Positions 46,296-56,053 are shown, counted from the stretch's first letter. The stretch is 64,000 nucleotides of DNA from Jiangella endophytica (GCF_003427025.1 NZ_QVAI01000002.1:372001-436000); one strand, 5' to 3'. Program-made: numbers and translations. The notes: a model not told the origin generated them from the sequence alone.

Positions 46296-46541
46296 ACGAG
46301 TGGCGGCACGACGGTCCGGAGCATGTGGTGCTGCTCGTGCGCCTCGGCGACCCGCCCGCCGTCCCGAGTGCCGCCGGAGAAAGTAGAGGTCACTGGATGG
46401 ATGGTGGTCCCGCTAGGCTGGGCGTGGAGCCGGCCAGCACGTGCCCACGGAGGCTCGGACGTGAGGCTGCCGCCATCGCCGGACGCCGGTCGTGGCTCGC
46501 CGAGAACATGACACGCGAGGCCGAGCCGTGAGGGAGGCGTA

Positions 46542-47588
46542 GTGGGTCGCCGGAGCAACGGTGACGGCGAGATGCCGGCACTGACCCGCCGCGCGACCAT
46601 CAAGGACGTCGCGGTGGCCGCGGGGGTGTCCCGGTCGACGGCTTCGCGCGCCCTCACCGGCCGTGGTTACGTCGCCGCCGGTGCGCGTGAGCGCATCCTC
46701 GCTGCCGCGGAGGAGCTCAGATACGTCCCCGACGCCGCCGCCCGTTACCTCAAACAGCAGGTCAGCCTCTCCATCGGCGTGCTGGTCTCGGATCTGCGCA
46801 ACTCCTTCTACGCCCGGCTCGCCGCCGGAATCGGGCAGACGGCCCGCGCCCGCGGATTCAGCCTGGTCCTCGGCGACGACGGCGGATCGGCGCAGACCCA
46901 GGTCGAGATCGCGGAGACGTTCGTCGCGACCCGGGTCGCCGGAGTGATCGTCACGCCCACCTCGGCCGAGGTCACGACGTACCTCCTCCGGCATCGTGTC
47001 CCAGTCGTCGAGGTCGACCGGCAGTTCGCCGCCGGAACCTGTGACGCCGTCGTCGTCGCCAATCGGACCATGTCGCAGCGGGTCACCGCGTATCTGCTGC
47101 GCCAGGGTCACCGGCGCATCGCATTACTCGTCGACACCGCGACCCTGACCATGGGCGGCGATCGGCACGCCGGGTACCTCGCAGCCCTGGCCGCGGCAGG
47201 CGTCCCGCCCGACTCGGACCTCGTGGTCGGGTCGGACCTCGAGGTCGGTGCCGCGCGGGAGGCGGCCGGCGCCCTGCTGGCCGGACCGCACCGGCCGACG
47301 GCGGTGTTCGCGGCCAACAACGTGCTGGCCGAGGGCGTCTGGCGTGCGGCCAGGGAGATCGGCCTGAGCATCCCGGCCGACCTCAGCGTCGTCTCCTTCG
47401 ATGATGCGCCGTGGATGAGCTTGGTGGCGCCCGGCGTCACCGCCGTCGACCAGGACGAGGAGGCGCTGGGTGCGGCCGCCGTGAACCGGCTGCTGGAACG
47501 CATCGCGTACCCCGGCGCCGAGCCGGTGACGATCACCATGCCAACCCGGCTGGTCCACCGCGCCTCGACCGGTGCTCCGCTCCGATGA
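46542..47588 (+). CDS. LacI family regulator
   Basis: 348 residues from GTG 46542 with GGGAGG 6-11 bases before. N-terminal HTH and hinge: TIKDVAVAAGVSRSTASRAL and YVPDAAARYLKQQ; then the periplasmic-binding-protein-like sensor (SIGVLVSDLRNSFYARLAAGI, FAANNVLAEGVWRAA, VVSFDDAPWMSLVAPGVT). Its stop overlaps the start of a ROK kinase gene, so the pair is one unit, and the effector is likely a sugar or sugar phosphate handled by that kinase. Confidence 0.94.
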   Translation: MGRRSNGDGEMPALTRRATIKDVAVAAGVSRSTASRALTGRGYVAAGARERILAAAEELRYVPDAAARYLKQQVSLSIGVLVSDLRNSFYARLAAGIGQTARARGFSLVLGDDGGSAQTQVEIAETFVATRVAGVIVTPTSAEVTTYLLRHRVPVVEVDRQFAAGTCDAVVVANRTMSQRVTAYLLRQGHRRIALLVDTATLTMGGDRHAGYLAALAAAGVPPDSDLVVGSDLEVGAAREAAGALLAGPHRPTAVFAANNVLAEGVWRAAREIGLSIPADLSVVSFDDAPWMSLVAPGVTAVDQDEEALGAAAVNRLLERIAYPGAEPVTITMPTRLVHRASTGAPLR

Positions 47589-48562
47589 CCGCCGACCCCG
47601 GCAGCGGACCGGCCGCCGCGGCTCCGTCGGCCGTGCTGGGGCTGGACATCGGCGGCACCAAGCTGGCTGTCGGCGTGGTGACGCCAGACGGGGCAGTGCA
47701 CGGGCTGATCACCGAGCCGACCCGCCGGTGGGAGGGGCCGGAGATCGTGATCCGGCGGCTGTTCGAGTTGGGCCACCGGGCCGTCGCCGCGGCGGGACGG
47801 CCCGTCGCTGCCGTCGGTATCTCGTGTGGCGGGCCGCTCGACGCCGCCGCCGGCGTGCTGATCGCGCCGCCACACCTGCCGGGCTGGCTGGACGTGCCGC
47901 TGGGCCGAATGACCCGGAGTGCGTTCGGCCTCCCGACGTACCTCGAGAACGACGCGACCGCCGCCGCTCTGGGCGAGCATCGGTTCGGCGCGGCGCGCGG
48001 TGCTCGGACGATGATCTACCTGACCCTCTCGACGGGGGTGGGCGGCGGCGCCGTCATCGATGGACGGCTGCACCGCGGTGCGGCCGGGAACGGCGGCGAA
48101 CTGGGCCACGTCATGGTCCGCCCCGGCGGACGGCCTTGCACGTGTGGCCGGCGCGGCTGCCTCGAGGCGTACGTCTCCGGCACGAACATCGCCGCTCGGG
48201 CGACCGACGGGTTGCGTGGCGGGGCCATTTCCAGCCTGGATGACGTGGACCCGGTGACGGCGGCCGACGTCGCCGCCGCGGCCGCCGCTGGTGATCCGTT
48301 CGCCCGAGCGATCTGGACCGAGACCACCGACCTGCTGGGTCAGGCATTGACCGACCTGGTGAACGCCTTCGAGCCCGAGGTCGTGGTGCTGGGCGGCGGG
48401 GTCACGCGGGCCGGCGCCATGCTGCTGGACCCGGTGGCCGAGCTGGTCACCCGTGAGGCGATGCCACCGGCGGCGAAGGCGGTCCGGGTGGTCCTGGCCG
48501 GGCTGGGTGATGTCGTCGGTGTCGTGGGCGCCGGCGCTGTCGCGCTCGACCCGCCGGTCTGA
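47585..48562 (+). CDS. ROK family sugar kinase
   Basis: 325 residues; ATG 47585 overlaps the LacI stop. ATP-binding LGLDIGGTKLAVGVV, catalytic Asp in LENDATAAALGEHRFGAARG, and the ROK zinc motif GRPCTCGRRGCLEAYVSG, with VVLGGGVTRAG near the end. Phosphorylates glucose, N-acetylmannosamine or another hexose; substrate not decidable. No transporter genes are adjacent. It has no HTH of its own, so it is an enzyme and not a ROK repressor. Confidence 0.93.
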   Translation: MTADPGSGPAAAAPSAVLGLDIGGTKLAVGVVTPDGAVHGLITEPTRRWEGPEIVIRRLFELGHRAVAAAGRPVAAVGISCGGPLDAAAGVLIAPPHLPGWLDVPLGRMTRSAFGLPTYLENDATAAALGEHRFGAARGARTMIYLTLSTGVGGGAVIDGRLHRGAAGNGGELGHVMVRPGGRPCTCGRRGCLEAYVSGTNIAARATDGLRGGAISSLDDVDPVTAADVAAAAAAGDPFARAIWTETTDLLGQALTDLVNAFEPEVVVLGGGVTRAGAMLLDPVAELVTREAMPPAAKAVRVVLAGLGDVVGVVGAGAVALDPPV

Positions 48563-48571
48563 CCCGAGAGG

Positions 48572-49048
48572 TCAGCCGCAGCAGGCCGGGTCGGCGTCCT
48601 CGATCAGCCGACGCGGGCCCGGACCGTGTTCGCCCAGCTCGTCGTGCATGTTCGTCAGCGCACACCGGCGCAGCGACAGGCAGCCGCAACCGATGCAGTC
48701 GGTGAAGTCGTCGCGCAGCTGCTGCAGCCGGCGGATCCGCTCGTCGAGGTCGGCCTGCCACTCACGCGACAGTTCCTCCCAGTCCTGCTGGTTGGGGGTG
48801 CGACCATCGGGCAGGCAGGACAGCGCGCGGTTGATCTCGGCCAGCGGGATGCCGACGCGCTGGGCGATGCGGATCAGGGCCACCCGCCGCAGCGTCGCCC
48901 GCTTGTATCGTCGCTGGTTGCCGGACGTGCGCCGCGACGTGATGAGGCCCTGCCGCTCGTAGAAGTGCAGCGCCGACACCGCGACGCCGCTGCGGTTGGA
49001 CAGCTCACCGACGGTCAGCTCGGACTTGTTCCACGCGACGGTGTCCAC
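48572..49048 (-). CDS. soxR: Redox-sensitive MerR regulator SoxR
   Basis: 158 residues. GTG 49046-49048. MerR HTH (LTVGELSNRSGVAVSALHFYE, then TSGNQRRYKRATLRRVALI), a dimer helix, and the diagnostic [2Fe-2S] cluster motif CIGCGCLSLRRC (CxxCxCxxxxxC). Actinobacterial SoxR answers redox-cycling pigments and quinones and activates efflux or oxidoreductase genes. It is divergent from a quinone-oxidoreductase-like gene with a SoxR box between them, and a second box stands before the MFS gene near 42.3 kb. Confidence 0.96.
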   Translation of the reverse strand: MDTVAWNKSELTVGELSNRSGVAVSALHFYERQGLITSRRTSGNQRRYKRATLRRVALIRIAQRVGIPLAEINRALSCLPDGRTPNQQDWEELSREWQADLDERIRRLQQLRDDFTDCIGCGCLSLRRCALTNMHDELGEHGPGPRRLIEDADPACCG

Positions 49049-49073
49049 GGCGGGCGTCCCCTCGACGACTTGA

Positions 49074-49091
49074 CCTCAACTTTGCTTCAGG
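49074..49091. promoter_or_regulatory. SoxR box between soxR and oxidoreductase gene
   Basis: CCTCAA-CTTTGC-TTCAGG matches the SoxR consensus with one mismatch in the right half-site. It sits 26 bp before the soxR start and 80 bp before the divergent gene, as expected for a shared promoter. Confidence 0.75.
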
Positions 49092-49170
49092 TTTTAGCGT
49101 AGCGACGACAGCACGCGAAGCCAACGGACGCGCCGCGTACGGCGGGGCGCCACGACGCGAAGGACCCCGA

Positions 49171-50151
49171 ATGCACGCGATCCGTCTGCACGAGTTCGGC
49201 CCGGCCGAGAACCTGCGCTTCGAAGAGGTGCCCGATCCGCTGCCGGCGGCCGGTCAGGTCCGTGTCGCCGTCGAGGCCAGCGGCGTGCACCTGATCGACA
49301 CGGTGCTGCGGGCCGGCCAGGGCGGTGGCGGTCCGCTGCCGCTGCCGGCGCTGCCGTCGATCCCCGGTCGCGAGGTGGCCGGCACGGTGGACTCCGCCGG
49401 TGACGGTGTCGACGCGGCCTGGGTGGGCCGACGGGTCGTGGCGCACCTCGGCCAGGCCGGCTCCGGGTACGCGCGGCTGGCGGTCGTGCCGGTCGGGTCG
49501 GTGCACGTACTGCCCGACGGTCTCGAACCGGACGCTGCCGTGGCGATGATCGGGACCGGGCGGACCGCCGTCGGTGTGCTGGACCGCGCTGCGCTGACCG
49601 CGGACGACGTCGTGCTGGTGACGGCCGCGGCGGGTGGGGTGGGGAGCCTCGTCGTGCAGGCCGGGCGCAACGCCGGCGCCGTCGTCGTCGGGGTCGCCGG
49701 GGGTGCGGAGAAGCTCGCGCGGGTCCGCGAGCTAGGTGCCACCCACGCCGTCGACTACACGGACCCCGACTGGCCGGAGCGGGTCCGCGCCGCCCTCGGC
49801 GACCGCGAGGTCACCGTCGTGCTCGACGGCGTCGGCGGTGCGTTGGGGCGGGCGGCGATGGACCTGCTCGGCGTCGGCGGGCGGCTGGTGATGTTCGGCT
49901 GGTCCTCCGGCGAGCTGGTCCCGTTCGCCTCCACCGACCTCGTCGACCACGGGCTCACCGCGACCTGGCCGATCAGCCGGCACCAGGTCGGCCGGCCCGG
50001 CTTCCTGCGCGGGCTCGAGACGCGAGCGCTGGCCGAGGCCGCTGCCGGACGGCTGGTCCCGCTGGTCCAACGCTTCCCGCTCGACCGCGCCGCCGACGCG
50101 CACGCCGCCCTCGAGACCCGCCGGACGACGGGCAAGGTCGTACTGGTCTGA
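49171..50151 (+). CDS. Zinc-type alcohol dehydrogenase-like, quinone oxidoreductase family
   Basis: 326 residues, medium-chain dehydrogenase fold. ATG 49171 after GAAGGA. N-terminal catalytic fold with IPGREVAGTVDSAGDGVD and the Rossmann loop VTAAAGGVGSLVVQAGRNAG (AxxGGVG). The zinc-ligand cysteines are absent, so it belongs to the zinc-free quinone-oxidoreductase branch that reduces quinones or enones with NADPH. The divergent soxR and its box suggest it is induced by quinone-like redox stress. Confidence 0.92.
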   Translation: MHAIRLHEFGPAENLRFEEVPDPLPAAGQVRVAVEASGVHLIDTVLRAGQGGGGPLPLPALPSIPGREVAGTVDSAGDGVDAAWVGRRVVAHLGQAGSGYARLAVVPVGSVHVLPDGLEPDAAVAMIGTGRTAVGVLDRAALTADDVVLVTAAAGGVGSLVVQAGRNAGAVVVGVAGGAEKLARVRELGATHAVDYTDPDWPERVRAALGDREVTVVLDGVGGALGRAAMDLLGVGGRLVMFGWSSGELVPFASTDLVDHGLTATWPISRHQVGRPGFLRGLETRALAEAAAGRLVPLVQRFPLDRAADAHAALETRRTTGKVVLV

Positions 50152-50312
50152 GTGTCGGCTCCGGACGGGACGGTGCGGGGCTGCGTCCGTCGGGCGTGCT
50201 CCGGGCCGCACGTCTCGACGTCGGTGTCCGCGGGCTGTGGGCGGCTCGACGATGGCGTCCGCGGGCGCTGGGCCGGCACGTTGACCCACCGCCTCCCGCG
50301 CCGCCTAGTCGT

Positions 50313-50407
50313 GGGGATCGCGGCCGGTGGTCTGGCGGGTGGCTGGTGTGGACGTTCTCGGTGGGTCGCGGGGATCGCGGCCGGTGGTCTGGTGGGCGGC
50401 TGGCGTG
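50313..50407 (+). repeat. Two 38-bp direct repeats
   Basis: GGGGATCGCGGCCGGTGGTC and the next 18 bp at 50313-50350 recur at 50370-50407 with a few changes, a period of 57 bp. They lie in the 356-bp stretch between the oxidoreductase gene and the second phosphatase gene, in which I see no supported gene. Confidence 0.7.
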
Positions 50408-50507
50408 CACGTACGCGCTCGGCCGGGACCGCCGGTACCGGCGCCGCTGATCGCCGTCCGCCGAGTCCGCACGTCCGTAGCGGCCGTGACGGTTCAGCGG
50501 ACGCCGG

Positions 50508-51773
50508 TCAGTCGGAACAGAGCAGGCCGGGAAAACCGACTTCGTCGCCGAGCCATTCGTCGACGTTGGCGCCCTCGGTCGCCGTCGTCTCGCGCGCGTG
50601 TGCGCGGCAGGCGCGCAGTCGCAGCGTGTGGACCACCTGCTCGGCCTCGTCGAGATCGCCGGCCGTGATGGTCGCGTCGACCTCGTCGCGGTAGACAGTC
50701 GGCAGCGCCTCCATCGGGAGGCCCCCGGGCACGGCGTACAGCTCGGACAGGTGCACGGGGCCGAGCTCGTGCCGAACCCCCTGGTAGATGGCGACCTCAC
50801 CGTCGCTGACGCCGATGTAGTACTGCTCGCGGACCCAGCCGTTCGCGACCGTGAGGCCGGCCCAGCCGACCGCGATCACGGCGGCGACGGCGATCAGCGG
50901 GCGCAGCCAGCGTCGACGGCGGCGCCGCCGGGCCCGCGGCGCGTAGCGCATGGCCTCGGGATCCTCGGTGAGCTCCGCCGGCTCGCCGCCCTCGATGGCC
51001 TCCGCCGCCGATCCGACGATGTACGACGTGGCGGGCGCGCCGTCGCCGGCGGCGTCGGCCTCGACGAGCTCGCCGATCACGACTGTGATGTTGTCGGGCG
51101 CGCCGGAGTCGAGCGCCATCGCGATGAGCTGGTCGGCGGCATCGTCGATGGTGTGCGCTCGGCCGAGCGTGGTCTCGATCTCCTGGTCGGTGACGACGTC
51201 GGACAGCCCGTCGCTGCAGATCAGCAGGCGGTCGCCGGCCTGCACGTCGATGATCGAGTAGTCCGGACGGATCGGCGACTGCCCCTGCAGCACCTTCGTC
51301 ACGACGGAGCGCGCGGGGTGCTCGCGGGCGTCCTCCGGAGTGATGCGTCCGTCGTCCACCAGAGACTGGACGAACGTGTGGTCGCGGGTGATCTGGGTCA
51401 ACGACCCGTTGCGCAGCAGGTAGGCACGGGAGTCGCCGATGTGGCCGAGCGCCAGCTGGGCGCCGTTCCACAGCAGCGCCGTCGACGTCGTACCCATGCC
51501 GGCTCGGGACGGATCGGCGCGCGCCATGTCGTCGATGCGGCCGTTGGCGGCGCTGACGGCCGCCGACAGCACGTCGATCGGATCGCCGTCGGGCAACTGG
51601 TCAGCGTTGACGAGTTCGTCGATGGCCGCCCGGCTGGCGACCTCACCCGCTGCGTGCCCGCCCATACCGTCGGCGACGGCCAGGAGATAAGGGCCGGCGT
51701 AGCCGGAGTCCTCGTTGCCCTCCCGGACCAGGCCGACGTCGGAGCGCGCGGCATAGCGCAGCGTCAACGGCAT
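50508..51773 (-). CDS. Second PP2C-type phosphatase, PstP paralogue
   Basis: 421 residues, ATG 51771-51773. Same build as the pstP product: metal motifs LVREGNEDSGYAG, ADGMGGHAAGEVAS, GHIGDSRAYL, CSDGLSDVV, PDNITVVI; a basic patch (ARRRRRRRWLR), a membrane helix (LIAVAAVIAVGWAGLTVANG) and an extracytoplasmic domain ending GFPGLLCSD. It lacks the long PT linker of the first copy. The DNA for the first 37 codons differs from pstP at only 4 of 113 bases, whereas later parts are far more diverged. No kinase or FHA gene is beside it. Confidence 0.93.
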   Translation of the reverse strand: MPLTLRYAARSDVGLVREGNEDSGYAGPYLLAVADGMGGHAAGEVASRAAIDELVNADQLPDGDPIDVLSAAVSAANGRIDDMARADPSRAGMGTTSTALLWNGAQLALGHIGDSRAYLLRNGSLTQITRDHTFVQSLVDDGRITPEDAREHPARSVVTKVLQGQSPIRPDYSIIDVQAGDRLLICSDGLSDVVTDQEIETTLGRAHTIDDAADQLIAMALDSGAPDNITVVIGELVEADAAGDGAPATSYIVGSAAEAIEGGEPAELTEDPEAMRYAPRARRRRRRRWLRPLIAVAAVIAVGWAGLTVANGWVREQYYIGVSDGEVAIYQGVRHELGPVHLSELYAVPGGLPMEALPTVYRDEVDATITAGDLDEAEQVVHTLRLRACRAHARETTATEGANVDEWLGDEVGFPGLLCSD

Positions 51774-52068
51774 CGATTCCCTACTCCCGCACCCATTGAG
51801 GCGCCGTGGGCCCGAAGCACGCCCACCTCGTCGCCTCCCCCCAGAGACTTGTCGATCACTGCGGATCGTAACGGTCCTCGGTTCGCCACCGTCGGGACGC
51901 CACGCGGACAGGCCGTGTCCACAGCCCTCGCCGATCTCCTCAGTTGTCCACATTTCCGGGATCGGCGGGAGCGGACGAGTGCCTGTTCGGCGAACGATGA
52001 AGTGGTCCGGCCGAGCTGCCGGACCGGGGCCTCGGGCTCCGTCATCGTCGTGGGAAAGGACATTGTTC

Positions 52069-52779
52069 ATGCAGCTCATCAAGGGTGCCGCGGTGTGCGG
52101 ACTGACGGTTGCCGCGTTGGTCGCGGGAGGTTCGATCGCCACCTCTGCGCCTGCCTCGACCCCGGCGTCGGCGTCGAGCACCACGGCGCGAGCGGCGCCG
52201 ACGGGAGCGGTGTCGGTGGGGGGCGCGTCGTCCGGGATGGTGCCGGACGCCACTACCCCGGTCGAAGGCAGACCGGCCCTCGCGCCGGCGGGCGTCGCGA
52301 AGGCATCCGTCGTCGCCGGGTGGACGGTCGACTGCCGGCCCATGCCGCCACCGCGCCATCCGCAGCAGCTCGACGGTTTCGTGCTCGGCTGGGTCCCACA
52401 GGGCCTCGGTCCACTCGTCTCCGACTTCGAGTACGAGTGGGACGACGTCGGGTTCCGGTCGCGCGTCTGGGAGTCCGGCCCCTACCCCGACGAGTCCTAC
52501 CGTGTCGATCTCCAGGTCACGGTCATGCGCAGTCCGCTGTTCACCGACGTGGCGGCGTTGCGGGGGTTCCTGGTCGAGTACCTCGAACGCGATCCAGCCG
52601 CCTGGGCGACCGAGTTGTTCGCCCACCCCGACGGACCCGGTTTCTCCGACGCCGGTGAGTTCTTCTGGCTCGCTCGACCTGGCGTCGCGGTCCGCGTCTT
52701 CGGTGGTGGCGAGCAGATCGACTTCCGCGATCTCACCCGGACGGCCTGTGCCGTGCGGCAGGTGATGCCGATGGACTGA
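52069..52779 (+). CDS. Secreted hypothetical protein
   Basis: 236 residues from ATG 52069, weak ribosome site (GGGAAAGGA 11 bases before). The N-terminus is a Sec signal peptide (QLIKGAAVCGLTVAALVAGG, cleavage near ATSAPA), then a Ser/Thr/Ala/Pro-rich spacer. The mature part (from about residue 85) has two Cys (DCRPM and TACAV) that may bond, and aromatic strands such as FEYEWDDVGFRSRVWE. I recognise no family. It precedes the SARP regulator in the same direction. Its 295-bp upstream gap holds a DnaA-box-like TTGTCCACA at 51944-51952 and nothing else notable. Confidence 0.8.
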   Translation: MQLIKGAAVCGLTVAALVAGGSIATSAPASTPASASSTTARAAPTGAVSVGGASSGMVPDATTPVEGRPALAPAGVAKASVVAGWTVDCRPMPPPRHPQQLDGFVLGWVPQGLGPLVSDFEYEWDDVGFRSRVWESGPYPDESYRVDLQVTVMRSPLFTDVAALRGFLVEYLERDPAAWATELFAHPDGPGFSDAGEFFWLARPGVAVRVFGGGEQIDFRDLTRTACAVRQVMPMD

Positions 52780-52918
52780 TCCGGCGCGCGAGGCGCGACC
52801 GCCGGCCGACCGACGGGCATGGGCTCGGGCCGCACCACGGCCCGATCCCGTTTCGAGGCGCCGTTTGGCGACGAGTTGACGCGGGAGGGTGACATGCGGA
52901 TGACCTAACGACGATGCT

Positions 52919-55900
52919 GTGTGCGTGACCGCCTCGCCCAGCACCGTCGCCGGTGACGACCGTGGCGCCGTCTGGTTCGGCCTGCTCGGGCCGTTCGAGT
53001 ACCGGCGCGACGGCCGTCCCGTGATCGTGACGAGCGGCCGGCTGCGCGGAATCATCGCGGTGCTGGCGTCGTCGGCCGGGCAGACGGTGTCGTTGGACGC
53101 GATCGGCGACTTCGTGTGGGGCGACGAGCCGCCGGTCAACGTCCGGCGCACGGTCCAGACGTGGATCGCCCGGCTGCGGGCCATGCTGCCCGACGCCGTC
53201 GTCGCGAGCCGGCCCGGCGGGTACACCCTCGACGTCCGGCCTGACCAGGTCGACGTGCTGCGGTTCGAGGTGCTGCTCGACGAGGCGACGGCGGTTGCCG
53301 ACGTGCAGGTCGAGCGGAAGCTGCTCGGCCATGCGCTGGAGCTGTGGCGCGGCGCGCCGTACCTCGGAGTCGAGGCCGATGCGCTGGTGGCCGTCGAGGC
53401 GCCGCGCCTGACCGAGCGCTACCTGAGCGCGCTCGAGCGGGCGGCCGACCTCGCGCTGGCCACGGGTGAGATCGACGACGCGACCGGGCGGCTGCGCTAC
53501 GAGACCGCACGGCATCCGCTGCGCGAGTCGCTGTGGGCGCGGTACCTGCGATCGCTCGCCGCGGCCGGCCGCACCGCGGAAGCACTGGCGACCTACGAAG
53601 AGGTGCGGCTGCGGCTGGTCGACGAGCTCGGTGCCGACCCGGGACCGGAGCTGCAGCGGTTGCACGCCGAGCTGCTGAACCCCGGCGCCGCGTCCGGCCC
53701 GGCCGGCCGCGCCGGCACATCATCGGCGGCGACGTCGTCGCGCGCGGCGACCGACCCGGGCGCGATCCACCCGCGCCAGCTGCCCGCCGATGTCGCGTTC
53801 GTCGGACGGTCCGAGGCGCTCGCCGCGCTCGACGACGCGTTCGGCATCGACGATCCCGATGCGCCCGGGACGGTGCTCGTCGCGGTCACCGGTCAGGGCG
53901 GATCGGGCAAGACGGCGCTGGCCGTGCACTGGGCGCACCAGCGGCAGGAGACGTTCCCCGACGGTCAGCTCTTCGTCGACATGCGTGGCTTCGCGGAGCG
54001 CCGTCCGCTCGAGCCGTTGACGGCGCTCGGCGAGCTGCTGAGCGGGCTCGGCGCAGCTGCCGACCAGGTCCCCGACGGACTGGACGCACGGGCGGCGTTG
54101 TACCGGACGCTGCTCGCGGGTCGCCGCATGCTGGTGGTCCTCGACAACGTCCGCGACTCCGAACAGGTCCGGCCGCTGCTCCCCGGAACCTCCGGGCGGG
54201 TGGTGGTGACCAGCCGCAACGCGCTGCGAGGGTTGTCCGCACGTGAGGGCGCCCGCCGCATCGCCGTCGACCGCCTGCCGGCCGACGAGGCGGTCGAGTT
54301 GCTGACCGATCGGATGCGCCGGCACGGGCTGACCGTCGGCGGGTTCGGCACCGATTCCGCCGGCGCAGCGTCGTCCTCCACCGACGGCTCGCGTTCTGGT
54401 GACGGCTCGAGCTCCGGCGACCTGGGCTCCAGTGACGGGTGGGCTTCTGGCGACGAGCGGCGCACTGGTGACGAGGCGCGCCGCGCCGGTGCGCTGTATC
54501 CGTCCGGCGGCGGACGATCGGGCGGCGTCTCGCATCCCGACGTGGCCGGCGACGCGTGGAGCATCGACGAGCCGACTGTCGGCGAGCTGGCCGAGCTGTG
54601 CGAACACCTGCCGCTCGCCCTCCTCATCGGGGCCGAGTACCTGGCGCGTCATCGCGACCGTGACTCGGCGACGCTGGTCCGCGAGCTGCGCGACGGGCAG
54701 GCGAGGATGGAGGCCCTGGACGACATCGACGATGGGCCGACGGCCAGTGTGCGGGCGGTCATCTCGTGGTCCTACGCCGCGCTCGAGCCGGAGTCGGCGC
54801 GAGTGTTCCGGTACCTCGGGTGGGTGACGCCGCTGGATTTCAGCGCCGACCTCGCGGCATCCGTCGTCGGTATGCCGGTGGCCGACGTCCGGCGGCTGCT
54901 GGACCACCTCGCCGACCTCTCTCTCCTCTTCAGCGTGCGTGGCCGCTACCGGTTCCACGATCTCGTCCGGGTGTACGCCGCGCTGCTGGCCGACACCGTC
55001 GACGACCCGGAGGTGCTGTTGGCGGCCGGCGCTCGTGGTCTCGGCTGGTACGTGCACAGCGTCCGCAACGCCGCCGACCGGCTGCGTCCCAATGTGCGCC
55101 GGGCACCGTTGCTCGGTCCGCCCGCCGACATCCAGCCGATGACCTTCGCCGATCGTGAGGCGGCCTGGGCCTGGTGCCGGACCGAGCACCGTGCCCTCAT
55201 GTTCCTGACGTTGCGCCTCTCCGAACTCGGCTGGCACGAGGAGGCCTGGAAGCTCGCGTGGGACTTCGGCCGCGTCCTGCTCATCGGCACCGCCTATCAG
55301 GACGAGCGCATCGAGATCGCCCTTGCCGGAGTCACCGCGGCCGAACACCTGAACGAGGCCGCCCGATACGTCGCTTACAACAACCTGGGCAACGCCTACC
55401 ACCGGGGCGGTGCGGGAGAGCAGGCGGCCGCGGCCCTGCGGGAGGCGCTGGCAGGTTGCCGCGCGGCTGGCGATGTCGGCACGGAATCCGCCGTCCTGAT
55501 GAACCTGGGGATCACCCAGAACCGGGCCGGCGATCTCGAGGCCGCGGTCGAGACCTACCGGGCGTCACTGGTGGCGGCCGCCCGATGGGAGCGCTCCGAT
55601 GTCCCGGCGATGCTGTCGCCGGAGGTCGCGGCCTGCCATCTCAACCTCGGCAACACCCTGAATCTGCTCGGCCGCTACGACGAGAGCATCGCGCACGCGC
55701 AGCAGTCGATGGAGCTGAGCCGGCGCTCCGGCAACCGCATCATCGAGGGCATGAGCCTGGGCACCCTCGCCGAGGCCGGCCTGCGCACCGACGATCTTGA
55801 CCGGGCAGCGCACCATGCCGCCACCGCGATGGCACTGTTGCGCGAGCTCGGCGCGACGGACGGCCTGGTCAACGTGCTGTTGACGGAGACGCAGCTCAAG

Positions 55901-56014
55901 ATGGCGCTGAATCGCCGCGACGAGGCGCGCACGGCCTACGACGAGGGGATCGGCCTGCTCGGCACGGCCGACGATCCGCGGCGGTCTCGGTTCGACGCCG
56001 CCTTGCGAGGCTGA
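52919..56014 (+). CDS. AfsR/SARP family regulator with NB-ARC and TPR domains
   Basis: 1031 residues counting from GTG 52919; GTG 52925, two codons on, is as likely. Order: OmpR-like winged helix (residues about 15-100; VIVTSGRLRGIIAVLASSAG), BTAD bacterial activation domain (about 105-250; RFEVLLDEATAVADVQVERK), NB-ARC ATPase (P-loop GQGGSGKT at 325-332; LLVVLDNVRD-like Walker B), a Ser/Gly/Asp-rich insert near 480-530, and TPR repeats from about 800 (YNNLGNAYHRGGAGEQAAAA, LNLGNTLNLLGRYDESIAHA). Such regulators activate secondary metabolism. No biosynthetic cluster is in the window; targets unknown. Confidence 0.93.
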   Translation: MCVTASPSTVAGDDRGAVWFGLLGPFEYRRDGRPVIVTSGRLRGIIAVLASSAGQTVSLDAIGDFVWGDEPPVNVRRTVQTWIARLRAMLPDAVVASRPGGYTLDVRPDQVDVLRFEVLLDEATAVADVQVERKLLGHALELWRGAPYLGVEADALVAVEAPRLTERYLSALERAADLALATGEIDDATGRLRYETARHPLRESLWARYLRSLAAAGRTAEALATYEEVRLRLVDELGADPGPELQRLHAELLNPGAASGPAGRAGTSSAATSSRAATDPGAIHPRQLPADVAFVGRSEALAALDDAFGIDDPDAPGTVLVAVTGQGGSGKTALAVHWAHQRQETFPDGQLFVDMRGFAERRPLEPLTALGELLSGLGAAADQVPDGLDARAALYRTLLAGRRMLVVLDNVRDSEQVRPLLPGTSGRVVVTSRNALRGLSAREGARRIAVDRLPADEAVELLTDRMRRHGLTVGGFGTDSAGAASSSTDGSRSGDGSSSGDLGSSDGWASGDERRTGDEARRAGALYPSGGGRSGGVSHPDVAGDAWSIDEPTVGELAELCEHLPLALLIGAEYLARHRDRDSATLVRELRDGQARMEALDDIDDGPTASVRAVISWSYAALEPESARVFRYLGWVTPLDFSADLAASVVGMPVADVRRLLDHLADLSLLFSVRGRYRFHDLVRVYAALLADTVDDPEVLLAAGARGLGWYVHSVRNAADRLRPNVRRAPLLGPPADIQPMTFADREAAWAWCRTEHRALMFLTLRLSELGWHEEAWKLAWDFGRVLLIGTAYQDERIEIALAGVTAAEHLNEAARYVAYNNLGNAYHRGGAGEQAAAALREALAGCRAAGDVGTESAVLMNLGITQNRAGDLEAAVETYRASLVAAARWERSDVPAMLSPEVAACHLNLGNTLNLLGRYDESIAHAQQSMELSRRSGNRIIEGMSLGTLAEAGLRTDDLDRAAHHAATAMALLRELGATDGLVNVLLTETQLKMALNRRDEARTAYDEGIGLLGTADDPRRSRFDAALRG

Positions 56015-56053
56015 CAGTCCGGCGGCCGCGGGGACCGATCGTGGCGTGACGCG

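Noticed and set aside
51944-51952. Single TTGTCCACA as an origin element
   Set aside because: One isolated DnaA-box match without partner sites or an A+T-rich region is expected by chance.
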